Shown here: positions 8,585 through 16,408 of the stretch, in pieces
How positions within the stretch are numbered: position 1 is the stretch's first letter
Layout: every line of letters begins with the position of its first letter
Notes under the pieces: generated by a model
The model's database searches: none
Told to the model about the DNA's origin: nothing
The model's input: the letters and a program-made list of their open reading frames with translations, nothing else
Source: Pseudomonadota bacterium
Lineage (GTDB): Bacteria; Desulfobacterota; Syntrophia; Syntrophales; UBA5619
Reading direction: 5' to 3'
DNA length: 27,719 nt
NCBI GenBank assembly: GCA_018896355.1
Contig: JAHIMW010000109.1
Coordinates: 1-27,719 of the forward strand
Position numbers and translations under genes: made by a program

Positions 8585-8611
8585 AAAAAAGGCCGCGATT
8601 CGGTCACGGCC
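8585..8611 (-). terminator. Second terminator hairpin of the trp leader
   Basis: On the minus strand GGCCGTGA pairs with TCGCGGCC (8 bp including one G-U) around a 5-nt loop, followed at once by six T residues (8590-8585). This is a canonical intrinsic terminator. It is 30 nt before the trpE ATG and downstream of the first terminator. Tandem placement suggests a fail-safe to the attenuator or a second control point. Confidence 0.8.
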
Positions 8612-8621
8612 TTTGTAGAAA

Positions 8622-8657
8622 CAAAAAAACCGTGGGGTCCGGAAGAGGTCCCCACGG
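8622..8657 (-). terminator. trp attenuator terminator
   Basis: On the minus strand CCGTGGGG (8657-8650) pairs with CCCCACGG (8637-8630), with a further two base pairs after one mismatch, and is followed by seven T residues (8629-8623). The 5' side of the stem, GCCGTGG (8658-8652), can instead pair with CCACCGC (8693-8687) at the end of trpL with one mismatch. This is a plausible antiterminator. CCACC there can alternatively pair with the GGTGG of the Trp codons. These exclusive pairings match classical trp attenuation. Confidence 0.85.
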
Positions 8658-8683
8658 CTTTAGATCTTTTCAACTCATACGCT

Positions 8684-8761
8684 TTAGCGGTGGTCAAACC
8701 CCTCCCTCAAGTTGTTCCACCACCACCAGTTTCCGAGCAGGTTGTTGATCCGTTTCACCAT
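8684..8761 (-). CDS. trpL: trp operon leader peptide
   Basis: A 25-codon ORF starting at ATG 8761 with a GGAG ribosome-binding motif three bases upstream. Residues 10-19 read GNWWWWNNLR, so codons 12-15 are four consecutive TGG codons (8728-8717). Translation by a ribosome stalled on these codons would control folding of the downstream terminator at 8622-8657. The leader starts 23 nt after the tyrA stop codon. I see no convincing sigma-70 promoter just upstream, so transcription may come from the aro operon or from a promoter inside tyrA that I cannot identify. The peptide itself probably has no function beyond being translated. Confidence 0.92.
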   Translation of the reverse strand: MVKRINNLLGNWWWWNNLREGFDHR

Positions 8762-8784
8762 TATCTCCGTTTCACTGACTGTTC

Positions 8785-9654
8785 TTAAAAAATACGAGTG
8801 TTCCTTACCAGACTTCGGAAAACATGTGAACTGGGGATTTTGCTTTTTTGTCCTCCGGGGATTTGACCCGGAGGTCCTTCAGGTTTTTTCAGGAGGGCCG
8901 CGAGGCCCGCCGTATCCCGTTTCCGAACCAGTTCCTTCAGGAGGGAGAGATTCCTTTCGTGTCTTTCGACGACTTCCGTGATATTCGGATTTTCCGTGAG
9001 GATGCCCGCATAAAGGCCGGGGCGCGGGCCGAAGACCTTTTCGATGATCGCCCGCTTCGTCCGGAAGACGGGCGTGGAGAAGGCCTCGAGTTCCGAAGGT
9101 TCCACGCCGGAATCCCGAAGGGTGAGTCCCATCAGGATCGTGTCCAGATGGGTGAGCCCCTGGATCAGGGCCATCATCCGGTCGTGCTCCGCGGGCGTCG
9201 TCACCCTGATCCGGGCGCCGTTCTTCACAAAGATCCCCTGCAGGAAGCCGAGCCAGCGGTCCCCCCGTGCGGGGCAGAGGACGATATTCTGGTCGGCCAG
9301 GGACGGAACATCCGGTCCGAAGAGCGGATGGCAGCCGATCACCTCCGCCCGGGAGGCGGCGAGCATTGCCCGGACCGGTTCCTCCTTCAGCGAGGTGAGG
9401 TCCATCAGGAGGGCGTCCTCCGGAAGAAGCGGTCCCACCTCACGGATGGTGTCAAGCGTAGCCGCAATGGGGACGGCCACGATGACGATCCGGCAGGACG
9501 CGGCGAACTCCGGGATGGAGATCCCCTCCGCCCTTCCCGATACGCGGACCGTGTGGCCTTCCCCGGTGAAGAAATCGGCGAACCACTTCCCGATCCCCCC
9601 CGTCCCGCCGATGATGCCGATAGCGAAATCCTTCACTGGAAAATTTATCTTCAT
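8785..9654 (-). CDS. tyrA: Prephenate dehydrogenase
   Basis: Oxidative decarboxylation of prephenate (or arogenate) to the tyrosine precursor. The chosen ATG overlaps the aroC stop (ATGA) and gives 289 residues; the open frame upstream of it is only the antisense-like shadow of aroC. The N-terminal Rossmann motif IGIIGGTGGIGKWFADFF resembles the TyrA domain of enterobacterial fusions, and VIGCHPLFGPD holds the catalytic histidine. No chorismate mutase domain is present; PheA supplies that activity. The C-terminus has a Pro/Gly-rich and then basic tail (about 25 residues) that is probably not conserved. It is the last gene of the aro operon, immediately before trpL. Confidence 0.93.
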   Translation of the reverse strand: MKINFPVKDFAIGIIGGTGGIGKWFADFFTGEGHTVRVSGRAEGISIPEFAASCRIVIVAVPIAATLDTIREVGPLLPEDALLMDLTSLKEEPVRAMLAASRAEVIGCHPLFGPDVPSLADQNIVLCPARGDRWLGFLQGIFVKNGARIRVTTPAEHDRMMALIQGLTHLDTILMGLTLRDSGVEPSELEAFSTPVFRTKRAIIEKVFGPRPGLYAGILTENPNITEVVERHERNLSLLKELVRKRDTAGLAALLKKPEGPPGQIPGGQKSKIPSSHVFRSLVRNTRIF

Positions 9655-10706
9655 GATGCAATCGCTCTCTGCCGGAGCAGGTGGTCCGCCAGGACGATGC
9701 AGACCATCGCCTCGCAGACCGGGATGATCCGCGGGATGACCGACACGTCGTGACGGCCTCCGACCGTGACGATTGCGGGATTCCCATGCACATCGACGGT
9801 CTCCTGCGGCCGGGTGATCGAGGGGATGGGCTTGCATGCGACCCGCAGGACGATCTCGGCGCCGCTCGTGATCCCCGCGAGGATCCCCCCCGCGTGGTTT
9901 GTCCGGAAGCCTTCCGGTCTGATGGGGTCGTTGCAGGCATTGCCGGTCATCCGCGCCGCCGCGAACCCTGCGCCGATCTCCACCCCCTTGACCGTTCCGA
10001 TCCCCATGAGCGCCCCCGCCAGGCCCGCGTCCATTTTGCCGAAGACCGGCTCGCCGAGGCCGGCCGGGCATCCCCGGACAACGATTTCGACGATCCCGCC
10101 GAGCGTGTCGCCCGCGGCCCGGGCCTCCTGTAGTCGTTCCCTCATCTTCTCCTCCGCTTCCGGATCGGGGCAGAGCAGGGGGCTCGTCTCCGCCGCGGCC
10201 GGGGAGAGGTTCCGGGCGGCGATCCCGCCGAGTTCGGCCGTCCAGGCCAAAACGGTGATTCCCGCCAGGCCGATGATCCTGCGGGCGACGGCACCGGCGG
10301 CGACACGTCCCGCGGTCTCCCGTCCCGAGGCGCGTCCCCCGCCCCGGTGGTCGCGGATACCGTACTTCGCCTGGTAGGTGATATCCCCGTGGCCGGGGCG
10401 GAAGAGATCTCGGAGTCCTTCATAGGTCTCGCCTTCGGCGTCGCTGTTGCGGATCATGAGCGAGATGGGGGTTCCCGTCGTTTTCCCCTCGAAGACGCCG
10501 GAGAGGATCTCGACCCGGTCCGCCTCCCGGCGGGGGCTTGCCGAGGGAAGGACGCCCGGCCGCCGCCGGTCGAGCTCCCCCTGGATGTCCGCCGCGGACA
10601 GGCCGATCCGGGGCGGGCAGCCGTCGATGACGGCCCCGGTCGCCGGGCCGTGGGACTCCCCCCACGTGGTGACCCGGAACAAAACGCCGATGGTGTTGCC
10701 GGACAT
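9651..10706 (-). CDS. aroC: Chorismate synthase
   Basis: Seventh shikimate step, EPSP to chorismate, using reduced flavin. Starting at ATG 10706 it has 351 residues, the usual length; the open frame continues upstream but that part is a shadow of aroK. Signatures are the N-terminal GVLFRVTTWGESHGPATGAVIDGCPP, the RRPG segment (LDRRRPG), RPGHGDITYQAKYGIRDHRGGGRASGRET and the C-terminal RPEGFRTNHAGGILAGITSG. It begins 2 nt after the aroK stop and overlaps tyrA by 4 nt. Identification is secure. Confidence 0.97.
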   Translation of the reverse strand: MSGNTIGVLFRVTTWGESHGPATGAVIDGCPPRIGLSAADIQGELDRRRPGVLPSASPRREADRVEILSGVFEGKTTGTPISLMIRNSDAEGETYEGLRDLFRPGHGDITYQAKYGIRDHRGGGRASGRETAGRVAAGAVARRIIGLAGITVLAWTAELGGIAARNLSPAAAETSPLLCPDPEAEEKMRERLQEARAAGDTLGGIVEIVVRGCPAGLGEPVFGKMDAGLAGALMGIGTVKGVEIGAGFAAARMTGNACNDPIRPEGFRTNHAGGILAGITSGAEIVLRVACKPIPSITRPQETVDVHGNPAIVTVGGRHDVSVIPRIIPVCEAMVCIVLADHLLRQRAIAS

Positions 10707-10708
10707 GG

Positions 10709-11266
10709 CTATTTCTCCTTCTTTCCGAAGATCCCCTCCGTCTGCGGAACCTTTTCCCGCAGGCCGGCGCAGATTTCTTCCGCAACCGCCTCCACCCCGT
10801 TTTCCGTCGTGTCCACCGCGAGAGCGGCGAGGCGGCGGTAGAGCGGCTCCCTTTCCGCCAGGATCTCTTTGACTTCCATGATGCTCGGCCTTCCCGTCAG
10901 GGAAGGGCGCTGCGGTCCGCTGGCCGGATCGTTCCCCATCCTGTCGGCAATGATCTCGGCATCGGCGACGAGCCACACGAACAGGCCGTTTCCTCTCAAA
11001 TTCTCCACGTTTTGGGCGTCAAGGACGGCGCCACCCCCGAGGGCGATGACGCCGCGGTCTGTCCGGGAAAGCAACGCGATGACCGCGCGCTCCGCCTCGC
11101 GGAAGGCAGGCCATCCCTGTTCCGCCACGATTGCTTCCACCGTCCGTCCCGCCTGCCGTGCGATCAGCTCGTCCGTATCGTAATAGGGAAGCCCCAGACG
11201 CGCCGCCAGATACCGGCCGGTTACGGTTTTTCCCGTGCAGCGGTATCCCATGAGGATGATGTTCAT
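10709..11266 (-). CDS. aroK: Shikimate kinase
   Basis: Phosphorylates shikimate at O3 using ATP, step five of the pathway. At 185 residues it is slightly longer than the typical 170-175, with a charged C-terminal tail. The Walker A motif is GYRCTGKT (residues 7-14). The shikimate-binding acids and base are in YYDTDELI and FREAE, and GGGAV and the RPSLTGRP lid arginine region are present. The gene is between aroA (17-nt gap) and aroC (2-nt gap). AroK and AroL cannot be told apart from sequence alone; aroK is used because only one copy is seen. Confidence 0.95.
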   Translation of the reverse strand: MNIILMGYRCTGKTVTGRYLAARLGLPYYDTDELIARQAGRTVEAIVAEQGWPAFREAERAVIALLSRTDRGVIALGGGAVLDAQNVENLRGNGLFVWLVADAEIIADRMGNDPASGPQRPSLTGRPSIMEVKEILAEREPLYRRLAALAVDTTENGVEAVAEEICAGLREKVPQTEGIFGKKEK

Positions 11267-11284
11267 AGGGTTGCCGATCCTTAC

Positions 11285-12598
11285 TTAAACGTCCTCCCGC
11301 TTTTTCCGCGGCCGGGGAGAGAGTGCATTTTCTGATCCATAAAGTCCTTCCAGCGTCGCCCAAAAGCCCGGGAAGGACTTCCCGACGCAGGCCTCCCCTC
11401 CGATTCTCATCCCCGGGACGGCGAGCCCCAGAACGGCGAAGCCCATGGCGATCCGGTGGTCGTTGTAGGTCTCAATCGCGGCGCCGCGGGGGATTCCCCC
11501 GTTGACGGCGAGTCCGTCCGCGAGCTCTTCCGCACCGATTCCGGTCTTCCCCAGTTCGTTCACCAGGGCGGCCAGGCGGTCGCTCTCCTTGAGGCGGAGA
11601 TGGGCGACGTTCCGGATGAGGGTACGCCCCGGCCGCACCGCGCTCAGCACCGCCAGGGTCGGCGCCATATCGGGCATGGCGCCCAGGTCAAAGGTCATCT
11701 CCCCCCCGGGCAGATCTCCCCCCTCGATCTCGATGTGATTCTCCCCCCGGAGGACCCGGCAGCCGAGCCGCTCCAGAAGCGTGAGGAAAGCGATGTCCCC
11801 CTGGGCTGTCCGCGGGTTGATATTCTCCACCCGTATCCGGCCTTTCAGCAGCGCGGCGGCGAGGAGGAAGTAGGAGGCGCTGGAGACGTCCCCTTCGATC
11901 CGGTATTCACGCCCGGTGTAACGCTGCCCGCTCTTGACGGCGTAGCGTTCGGCGCCGTCGGACAAGACCGCGGCGCCGAACGCCTCCATTGTTTCCACGG
12001 TGAGCGCCACGTAGGGGAGGGAGGGGACCCGCCCCTGAAGGACGATGGTGACGTCGCCGGCGGCGAAGGGGGCCGCGATCAGGAGTGCGGAGACGAACTG
12101 GCTGCTTTCGATGTTCCTGAGAACCACCTCGCCGCCCCGCAAGCCGCCGCCCCGGATGGTCACCGGGGGATATCCCCGTTCCCCCTCCGTGCGGGCCTCG
12201 ATCCCGAGGGCCGTGAGGGCCGAAAGGAGGGGCTTCAGCGGCCTTTCCCGGAGGCGGCGGTCCCCCGTCAGGACGAAGGGCCCCTCGCCGAGAGAGACCG
12301 CCCCCGCAAGGAGCCGGATCGCCGTCCCGTTGTTTCCCAGACGGATATCCTGCGGTGGACGAACGGGCTTCCCGCCGTTCCCGCGGATGATCATATCGAT
12401 CCCCTCCGTTCGGACCCCGGCGCCCAGGTCGCGGAGCGCCTCGGCGAGAAGCCTGGTGTCCTCGGACAGGAGTACGCCCCGGAGGAGCGATTCGCCCTCC
12501 GCGAGGGCGGCGATGACCATCGCCCGCTGCGTGTAGCTCTTCGATCCTGGAATCCGGACCGTCGCATCCAGACGGTCGAGCGGTTTAATCTCCACCAT
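11285..12598 (-). CDS. aroA: 3-phosphoshikimate 1-carboxyvinyltransferase (EPSP synthase)
   Basis: Step six: joins PEP to shikimate-3-phosphate; the target of glyphosate. At 437 residues it is full length with both inside-out alpha/beta domains. Motifs are PGSKSYTQRAMVIAALAEG, RLGNNGTAIRLLAG, IEGDVSSASYFLLAAAL, DMAPTLAVLSAV, LRLKESDRLAAL and YNDHRIAMGFAVLGL. The second motif has NNG where many enzymes have NAG, so the Ala beside the glyphosate-contact Gly is Asn. The start overlaps the end of aroE by 14 nt. Step six precedes step five (aroK) in gene order, the only inversion of the pathway steps in this cluster. Confidence 0.97.
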   Translation of the reverse strand: MVEIKPLDRLDATVRIPGSKSYTQRAMVIAALAEGESLLRGVLLSEDTRLLAEALRDLGAGVRTEGIDMIIRGNGGKPVRPPQDIRLGNNGTAIRLLAGAVSLGEGPFVLTGDRRLRERPLKPLLSALTALGIEARTEGERGYPPVTIRGGGLRGGEVVLRNIESSQFVSALLIAAPFAAGDVTIVLQGRVPSLPYVALTVETMEAFGAAVLSDGAERYAVKSGQRYTGREYRIEGDVSSASYFLLAAALLKGRIRVENINPRTAQGDIAFLTLLERLGCRVLRGENHIEIEGGDLPGGEMTFDLGAMPDMAPTLAVLSAVRPGRTLIRNVAHLRLKESDRLAALVNELGKTGIGAEELADGLAVNGGIPRGAAIETYNDHRIAMGFAVLGLAVPGMRIGGEACVGKSFPGFWATLEGLYGSENALSPRPRKKREDV

Positions 12599-13451
12599 TT
12601 TCCCCCAGCCTTTCCAGGACCGCCTGCCTCATGCGCTCCCGCGGCGGTTCCATCCCCGTCCAGAGGCGGAACTGTTCCGCCCCCTGGTGGACGAACATCC
12701 CAACGCCGGAACGGACGATGCATCCCGCCGCCCCGGCCTCCCGCAGGAGCCGCGTCTTGACGGGGTTGTAGATCATGTCCATCACGTGGGAGAAACGGGC
12801 CAGCTCCCGTTTGGGCAGGGGCGTCCGGTCCGTCTCCGGAAACATCCCCACCGGGGTCGTGTTGATCAGGCAGTCCGCCTGCAGGCGGCCGATTTCCGCA
12901 GTCGGGACCCAGCGGCAGCCGAAACGGCCGGCCAGCGCCTCGGCCCTCTCCGGGGTCCGGTTGACGACGACGGGTGTTCCGCCCGCCTGAAGAAGCGACA
13001 AGAGGGCCGCCCGCGCCGCACCGCCGGCGCCGAGGACGATGAAGGTCTTTCCCCGGATTCCGAACCATTCCTCCAAGTCCCGGACCAGCCCGGGACCGTC
13101 GGTATTGTATCCCCTGAGCCGACCGTCGCGATGGACGATCGTGTTGACCGCCCCGATCTCCCGGGCATTCCGGTCCACTTCGTCGAGGAACGGCATGACC
13201 GTCTCCTTGAGGGGGAGGGTCACGCTTGCCCCGCGGAGGTCCATCTCCCGGATCCGCCGGACGGCCTCGGCCGCATTGCCCGTTTGGCAGACCCTGTATT
13301 GGGCGGTGAGCCCCATTTCCGCGAAGGCCGCGTTGTGCATGAGCGGCGAGAGGCTCTGGCCGAGAGGGTTCCCGAAGATCGCGAAGAGGCCGCCCCGTTC
13401 CTGATCCGGCGTGGGAGCGGGACGGGTTGAAGAATAATTATTCGAATTCAC
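12585..13451 (-). CDS. aroE: Shikimate dehydrogenase
   Basis: NADPH-dependent reduction of 3-dehydroshikimate to shikimate, step four. I chose the GTG at 13451, which is preceded by GGGAGGG with a 9-nt spacer and overlaps the end of aroD by 14 nt; this gives 288 residues. The open frame continues to an upstream ATG at 13505, which would add 18 residues. The substrate domain has FAIFGNPLGQSLSPLMHNAAF and the catalytic lysine in VTLPLKETVMPFLDEVD. NTIVHRDGRLRGYNTDGPG carries the catalytic Asp. The NADP-binding loop is VLGAGGAARAAL, followed by NRTPERAEAL. Canonical AroE rather than YdiB or quinate dehydrogenase is inferred from context. Confidence 0.96.
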   Translation of the reverse strand: MNSNNYSSTRPAPTPDQERGGLFAIFGNPLGQSLSPLMHNAAFAEMGLTAQYRVCQTGNAAEAVRRIREMDLRGASVTLPLKETVMPFLDEVDRNAREIGAVNTIVHRDGRLRGYNTDGPGLVRDLEEWFGIRGKTFIVLGAGGAARAALLSLLQAGGTPVVVNRTPERAEALAGRFGCRWVPTAEIGRLQADCLINTTPVGMFPETDRTPLPKRELARFSHVMDMIYNPVKTRLLREAGAAGCIVRSGVGMFVHQGAEQFRLWTGMEPPRERMRQAVLERLGENGGD

Positions 13452-14205
13452 GGGCGATGACCCTCCCTTCTTTCGCCAACCCCCCGCCGGAGAGATGCGT
13501 TTCAAAAGGATATTCTGCTGCTACGGGGACCGAGTCCCGCAGGACGCGGAAGATCTCCCGCATCCTGCGGGCCGTCAGTTGGCCCGGCGCTGACGCCTCC
13601 TCCGGCTCCAGGGGGGCATAGCTGATCGCGGAGCCCAGCAGAGGGGCCATGATCCGGCTGATCCTGCCCGTCTCTCCCATGCAGAAGGCGATGACCGCCT
13701 GGCCTCTCTGCCGGGCGTACGGGATGAGTTCCAGAATCCGGAGGCCGTCCGTCGCATCGCCCGCACGGGTGACGATCTTGACGATATCGGGTCCGTCCTC
13801 CATGCAGGCCGCCAGCTTCATCTTAAGGAAGGCCGCCGGGGGGGTCCCGGAGAAGTCGTGCCAGGAGGCGATCCGTTTCGTTTTGTTGCGGGCACACACC
13901 CGCCGGAGTTCCTCTTTCAGGGCCGGGGCGGTTTCCGTCTCGATATCCACGTAATCGGCGCCCAGACGCGCCGCCTCCACCAGAAACGCCACCCGATCCT
14001 CTTCTGTCCCGGAGAATCCGCCGCCCTCTTCTCTGCGCCGGTTCGTGACGATTACCGGGGTGCGTGCGGCGCCGAGCAGTCTCTCCATCTCAGGATTCCG
14101 CATCCGGTCGATCCGGAACTCGACGATGTCGGCCAGGGGCATGGCGCGCTCCATCATCTCGATGGCCGCCCCGGTCCTTTCGGCGGTAATGGGTATGCAG
14201 ATCAC
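13438..14205 (-). CDS. aroD: 3-dehydroquinate dehydratase, type I
   Basis: Step three, dehydration of 3-dehydroquinate by a Schiff-base mechanism. The start is GTG 14205, fixed by a 4-nt GTGA overlap with the pheA stop and by alignment of VICIPITAE with the type I N-terminus. The open frame upstream to 14340 is within pheA. At 255 residues the length is typical. The catalytic histidine is in SWHDFSGTP and the Schiff-base lysine in DIVKIVTRAGD; EFRIDRM and DYVDIETE are further family motifs. It is the type I class, unrelated to the AroQ type II enzyme. Confidence 0.96.
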   Translation of the reverse strand: MICIPITAERTGAAIEMMERAMPLADIVEFRIDRMRNPEMERLLGAARTPVIVTNRRREEGGGFSGTEEDRVAFLVEAARLGADYVDIETETAPALKEELRRVCARNKTKRIASWHDFSGTPPAAFLKMKLAACMEDGPDIVKIVTRAGDATDGLRILELIPYARQRGQAVIAFCMGETGRISRIMAPLLGSAISYAPLEPEEASAPGQLTARRMREIFRVLRDSVPVAAEYPFETHLSGGGLAKEGRVIAREFE

Positions 14206-15317
14206 GGCAGATCCTCCCCCCGGGGGTAGGACCCCAGGACCTTGAGGAAGGCTGTTCTGTTTCTCAGCTCCCTGAGGCATTCCTGCGTCTTCTCCTCGGC
14301 GATATGCCCTGCGAAGTCGGCAAAGAAGAGATATTCCCACATCCGATCCCGCATCGGGAAGGACTCTATCCGCATCAGGTTGAGTCCCGCCTCGGCGAAA
14401 GGGGTCAAGGCCCGCTGGAGGGCGCCCGGAACATGGGGCGTTCCGAAGAGGATGGAGCTCTTATCCCGGCCGGTGATCCCTCCGCCCGCTTTCCCCGGCT
14501 TCGGCCCGATGACGAGAAACCGGGTCGTGTTGGCGGGATTGTCCTCGATCCCCTCGGCAAGGATATTGAGGCCGTACACCTCGGCCGCAAGAATGGACGC
14601 GACGGCGGCCCCCCGCTTGTCCTCCCGCACCCTTCGGGCCGCCCCCGCCGTGCTTTCCACCTCGATCAGCGGGACGCCGGGCAGGTTGGTTCGCAGCCAC
14701 ACCTGGCACTGGGCGAGGGCCTGGGGATGGGAGTAGACCTTCCGGAGCGCATCCATGTCGTCGCCGCCGGTGAGGAGGCAGTGGCGGACCCGAAGGTACA
14801 CCTCCGCGCGGATGGTCAGCGGCGTCGAGATCAGTTTGTCCAACGTGGTTTTGACCGAACCCTCGGCGGAGTTTTCGACGGGAACGATCCCCCACCGCTG
14901 TTTCCCCCGCTCTGCCTCGTCGAATACTTCCGGGATCGTCGCCGTGGGGATGGCGGCAATCCCCCCGCCGAAGTGCGCCAGGGCCGCCTGGTGGCTGAAA
15001 GAGGCCTCCGGTCCCAGGAAGGCGACGGTGGTCGGCGTCTGGAGGAAGCGGGAGGCGGAGAGGATCTCCCGGAAAACCCCCCGGAGGGCCGCCTCTGAAA
15101 GGATGCCGTCGTTGAGTGTTTCCAGATGCCGATAGACCATCGCCTCCCGGGAGGGGTCGTACACCTCCCGGCCTTCAGCGCGCTTGGCCTTTCCGATCTC
15201 GATCGAGACGGCCGCCCGCTCGTTGAGGAGGCGGACGATCTCCCGGTCTGTTTGCTCGATCTTCTCTCTCAAAGCGGGGACAGATTTCAAATCTGTCCCC
15301 GCGCAGTCCTGGCTCAT
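14202..15317 (-). CDS. pheA: Bifunctional chorismate mutase / prephenate dehydratase
   Basis: P-protein that makes prephenate and then phenylpyruvate. At 371 residues it has an AroQ-type chorismate mutase (about residues 14-95, LREKIEQTDREIVRLLNERA), a prephenate dehydratase domain (about 98-280, with FLGPEASFSHQAAL and the TRF catalytic motif in NTTRFLVIG) and a C-terminal ACT domain (about 290-365). The Phe-binding motifs of the ACT domain are altered: GAL-Q rather than GALV, and ESFP rather than ESRP. Residues 6-15 (AGTDLKSVPA) are encoded by a 29-bp palindrome and lie before the folded mutase domain. The start overlaps aroB (ATGA). The mutase also serves tyrA. Confidence 0.96.
   Translation of the reverse strand: MSQDCAGTDLKSVPALREKIEQTDREIVRLLNERAAVSIEIGKAKRAEGREVYDPSREAMVYRHLETLNDGILSEAALRGVFREILSASRFLQTPTTVAFLGPEASFSHQAALAHFGGGIAAIPTATIPEVFDEAERGKQRWGIVPVENSAEGSVKTTLDKLISTPLTIRAEVYLRVRHCLLTGGDDMDALRKVYSHPQALAQCQVWLRTNLPGVPLIEVESTAGAARRVREDKRGAAVASILAAEVYGLNILAEGIEDNPANTTRFLVIGPKPGKAGGGITGRDKSSILFGTPHVPGALQRALTPFAEAGLNLMRIESFPMRDRMWEYLFFADFAGHIAEEKTQECLRELRNRTAFLKVLGSYPRGEDLP
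15274..15302. repeat. 29-bp perfect palindrome within the 5' end of pheA
   Basis: Arms GCGGGGACAGATTT (15274-15287) and AAATCTGTCCCCGC (15289-15302) flank a single central base. I associate this palindrome, which yields GTDLKSVP-like peptides when translated, with dispersed REP-type repeats in deltaproteobacteria. Here it sits in frame in codons 6-15 of pheA, 15 nt after the start codon. In mRNA it would form a very stable hairpin close to the initiation site. Confidence 0.85.
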
Positions 15318-16408
15318 GATTTCAGTCCTTTCAGCGCATCCCGCAGGATTCCCTCCGGGATGCCCCCGTTGACGAAGGGGGTTCCCAGTTTCCGGATCAT
15401 GACGAAGTGGATCGTTCCGCCCTCCTTCTTCTTATCCAGGGATAGCCGCGAGAGAATGTCCTCCAGATCCATCTCCGCGGGGATCCGGTCTGGCAGTCCG
15501 ACGGACCGGATGACCGCCGCGATTCGCGCTACATCGACCGCCGGCAGGCCGTGAAGCCTCTCGGAGAGGCGCGCCGCCGCAACCATTCCAATGGCCACGG
15601 ACTCGCCATGGGAAAGCGCATAGCCGGAGGCCGCCTCGACGGCGTGACCGACCGTATGGCCGAAATTCAGTATTCGCCGGAGCCCCCGGTCCCGTTCGTC
15701 AAGCTCCACGATTTCCTTCTTGATCCGGCAGGCTGTCGCGATGATTCGTTCAAGGAAGGCGGTCTCCCGCAGGCCGCCGTTTGCCACCGCCCCTTCCAGG
15801 TCGTCCAGCAGCCCGGGTGATTCGATGATCCCGTATTTGATCACCTCGGCGAGGCCGCTGCGGAACATCTCGTCGGGCAGCGTCCGCAGGAAGGCGATGT
15901 CGATGAAGACCCCCTTCGGCTGGTTGAACGTCCCGAGCAGGTTCTTTCCGGCGGCGGTGTCCACCCCCGTCTTCCCGCCGATGCTGCTGTCCACCTGGGC
16001 AAGGAGGGTCGTCGGGAGATGGATCACGGGGATTCCCCGCAGGTAGATCGAGGCGGCGAAACCGGTCAGGTCGCCGACGACGCCGCCGCCCAGCGCGATC
16101 AGGACGGTTTGCCGGTCCGCTCCGAGTGCGGTCAGGCGCTCGGTGACGGTCAGTACGGTCTCTATCCCCTTGGACTCTTCACCCGGCGGCACCGTGATCC
16201 GGTCAACCCGGAGATCCATCCTTTCGAGCGCGGCCTGCACCCGCTCCCCGTGAAGGGCGTCGATACGGGTATCCGTGACGATGACATGCCGCCGCCCCCG
16301 GCCGTCCCTTGCCAGGATCATTCCGACGCGGTCCAGGATCTCCTCGCCGATGTATATTCCGTAGGAATGGTCGGCCTTCCCGCCGACATTCACGTTCATC
16401 CGGTTCAT
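15314..16408 (-). CDS. aroB: 3-dehydroquinate synthase
   Basis: Step two, NAD- and metal-dependent cyclisation of DAHP to 3-dehydroquinate. At 364 residues it is normal length. Motifs are PPGEESKGIETV, ALGGGVVGDLTGFAASIYLRG (NAD and substrate binding), PTTLLAQVDSSIGGKTGVD, the metal ligand Glu in GLAEVIKYGII, LNFGHTVGHAVE and SHGESVAIGM (metal-ligand histidines), and LSLDKKKEGG. The gene overlaps both aroF (ATGA) and pheA (ATGA), so the first three cistrons should be translationally coupled. Confidence 0.98.
   Translation of the reverse strand: MNRMNVNVGGKADHSYGIYIGEEILDRVGMILARDGRGRRHVIVTDTRIDALHGERVQAALERMDLRVDRITVPPGEESKGIETVLTVTERLTALGADRQTVLIALGGGVVGDLTGFAASIYLRGIPVIHLPTTLLAQVDSSIGGKTGVDTAAGKNLLGTFNQPKGVFIDIAFLRTLPDEMFRSGLAEVIKYGIIESPGLLDDLEGAVANGGLRETAFLERIIATACRIKKEIVELDERDRGLRRILNFGHTVGHAVEAASGYALSHGESVAIGMVAAARLSERLHGLPAVDVARIAAVIRSVGLPDRIPAEMDLEDILSRLSLDKKKEGGTIHFVMIRKLGTPFVNGGIPEGILRDALKGLKS

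Noticed and set aside
8789..8833. Possible promoter for trpL with TTCACA as -35
   Set aside because: At 16-18 nt spacing the -10 candidate (TAAGGA) matches only two of six positions; not strong enough to annotate.
8852..8874. 8-bp inverted repeat CCTCCGGG/CCCGGAGG inside the 3' end of tyrA, considered as an aro operon terminator
   Set aside because: On the minus strand it is followed by an A-run and not a T-run, and it lies within coding sequence.
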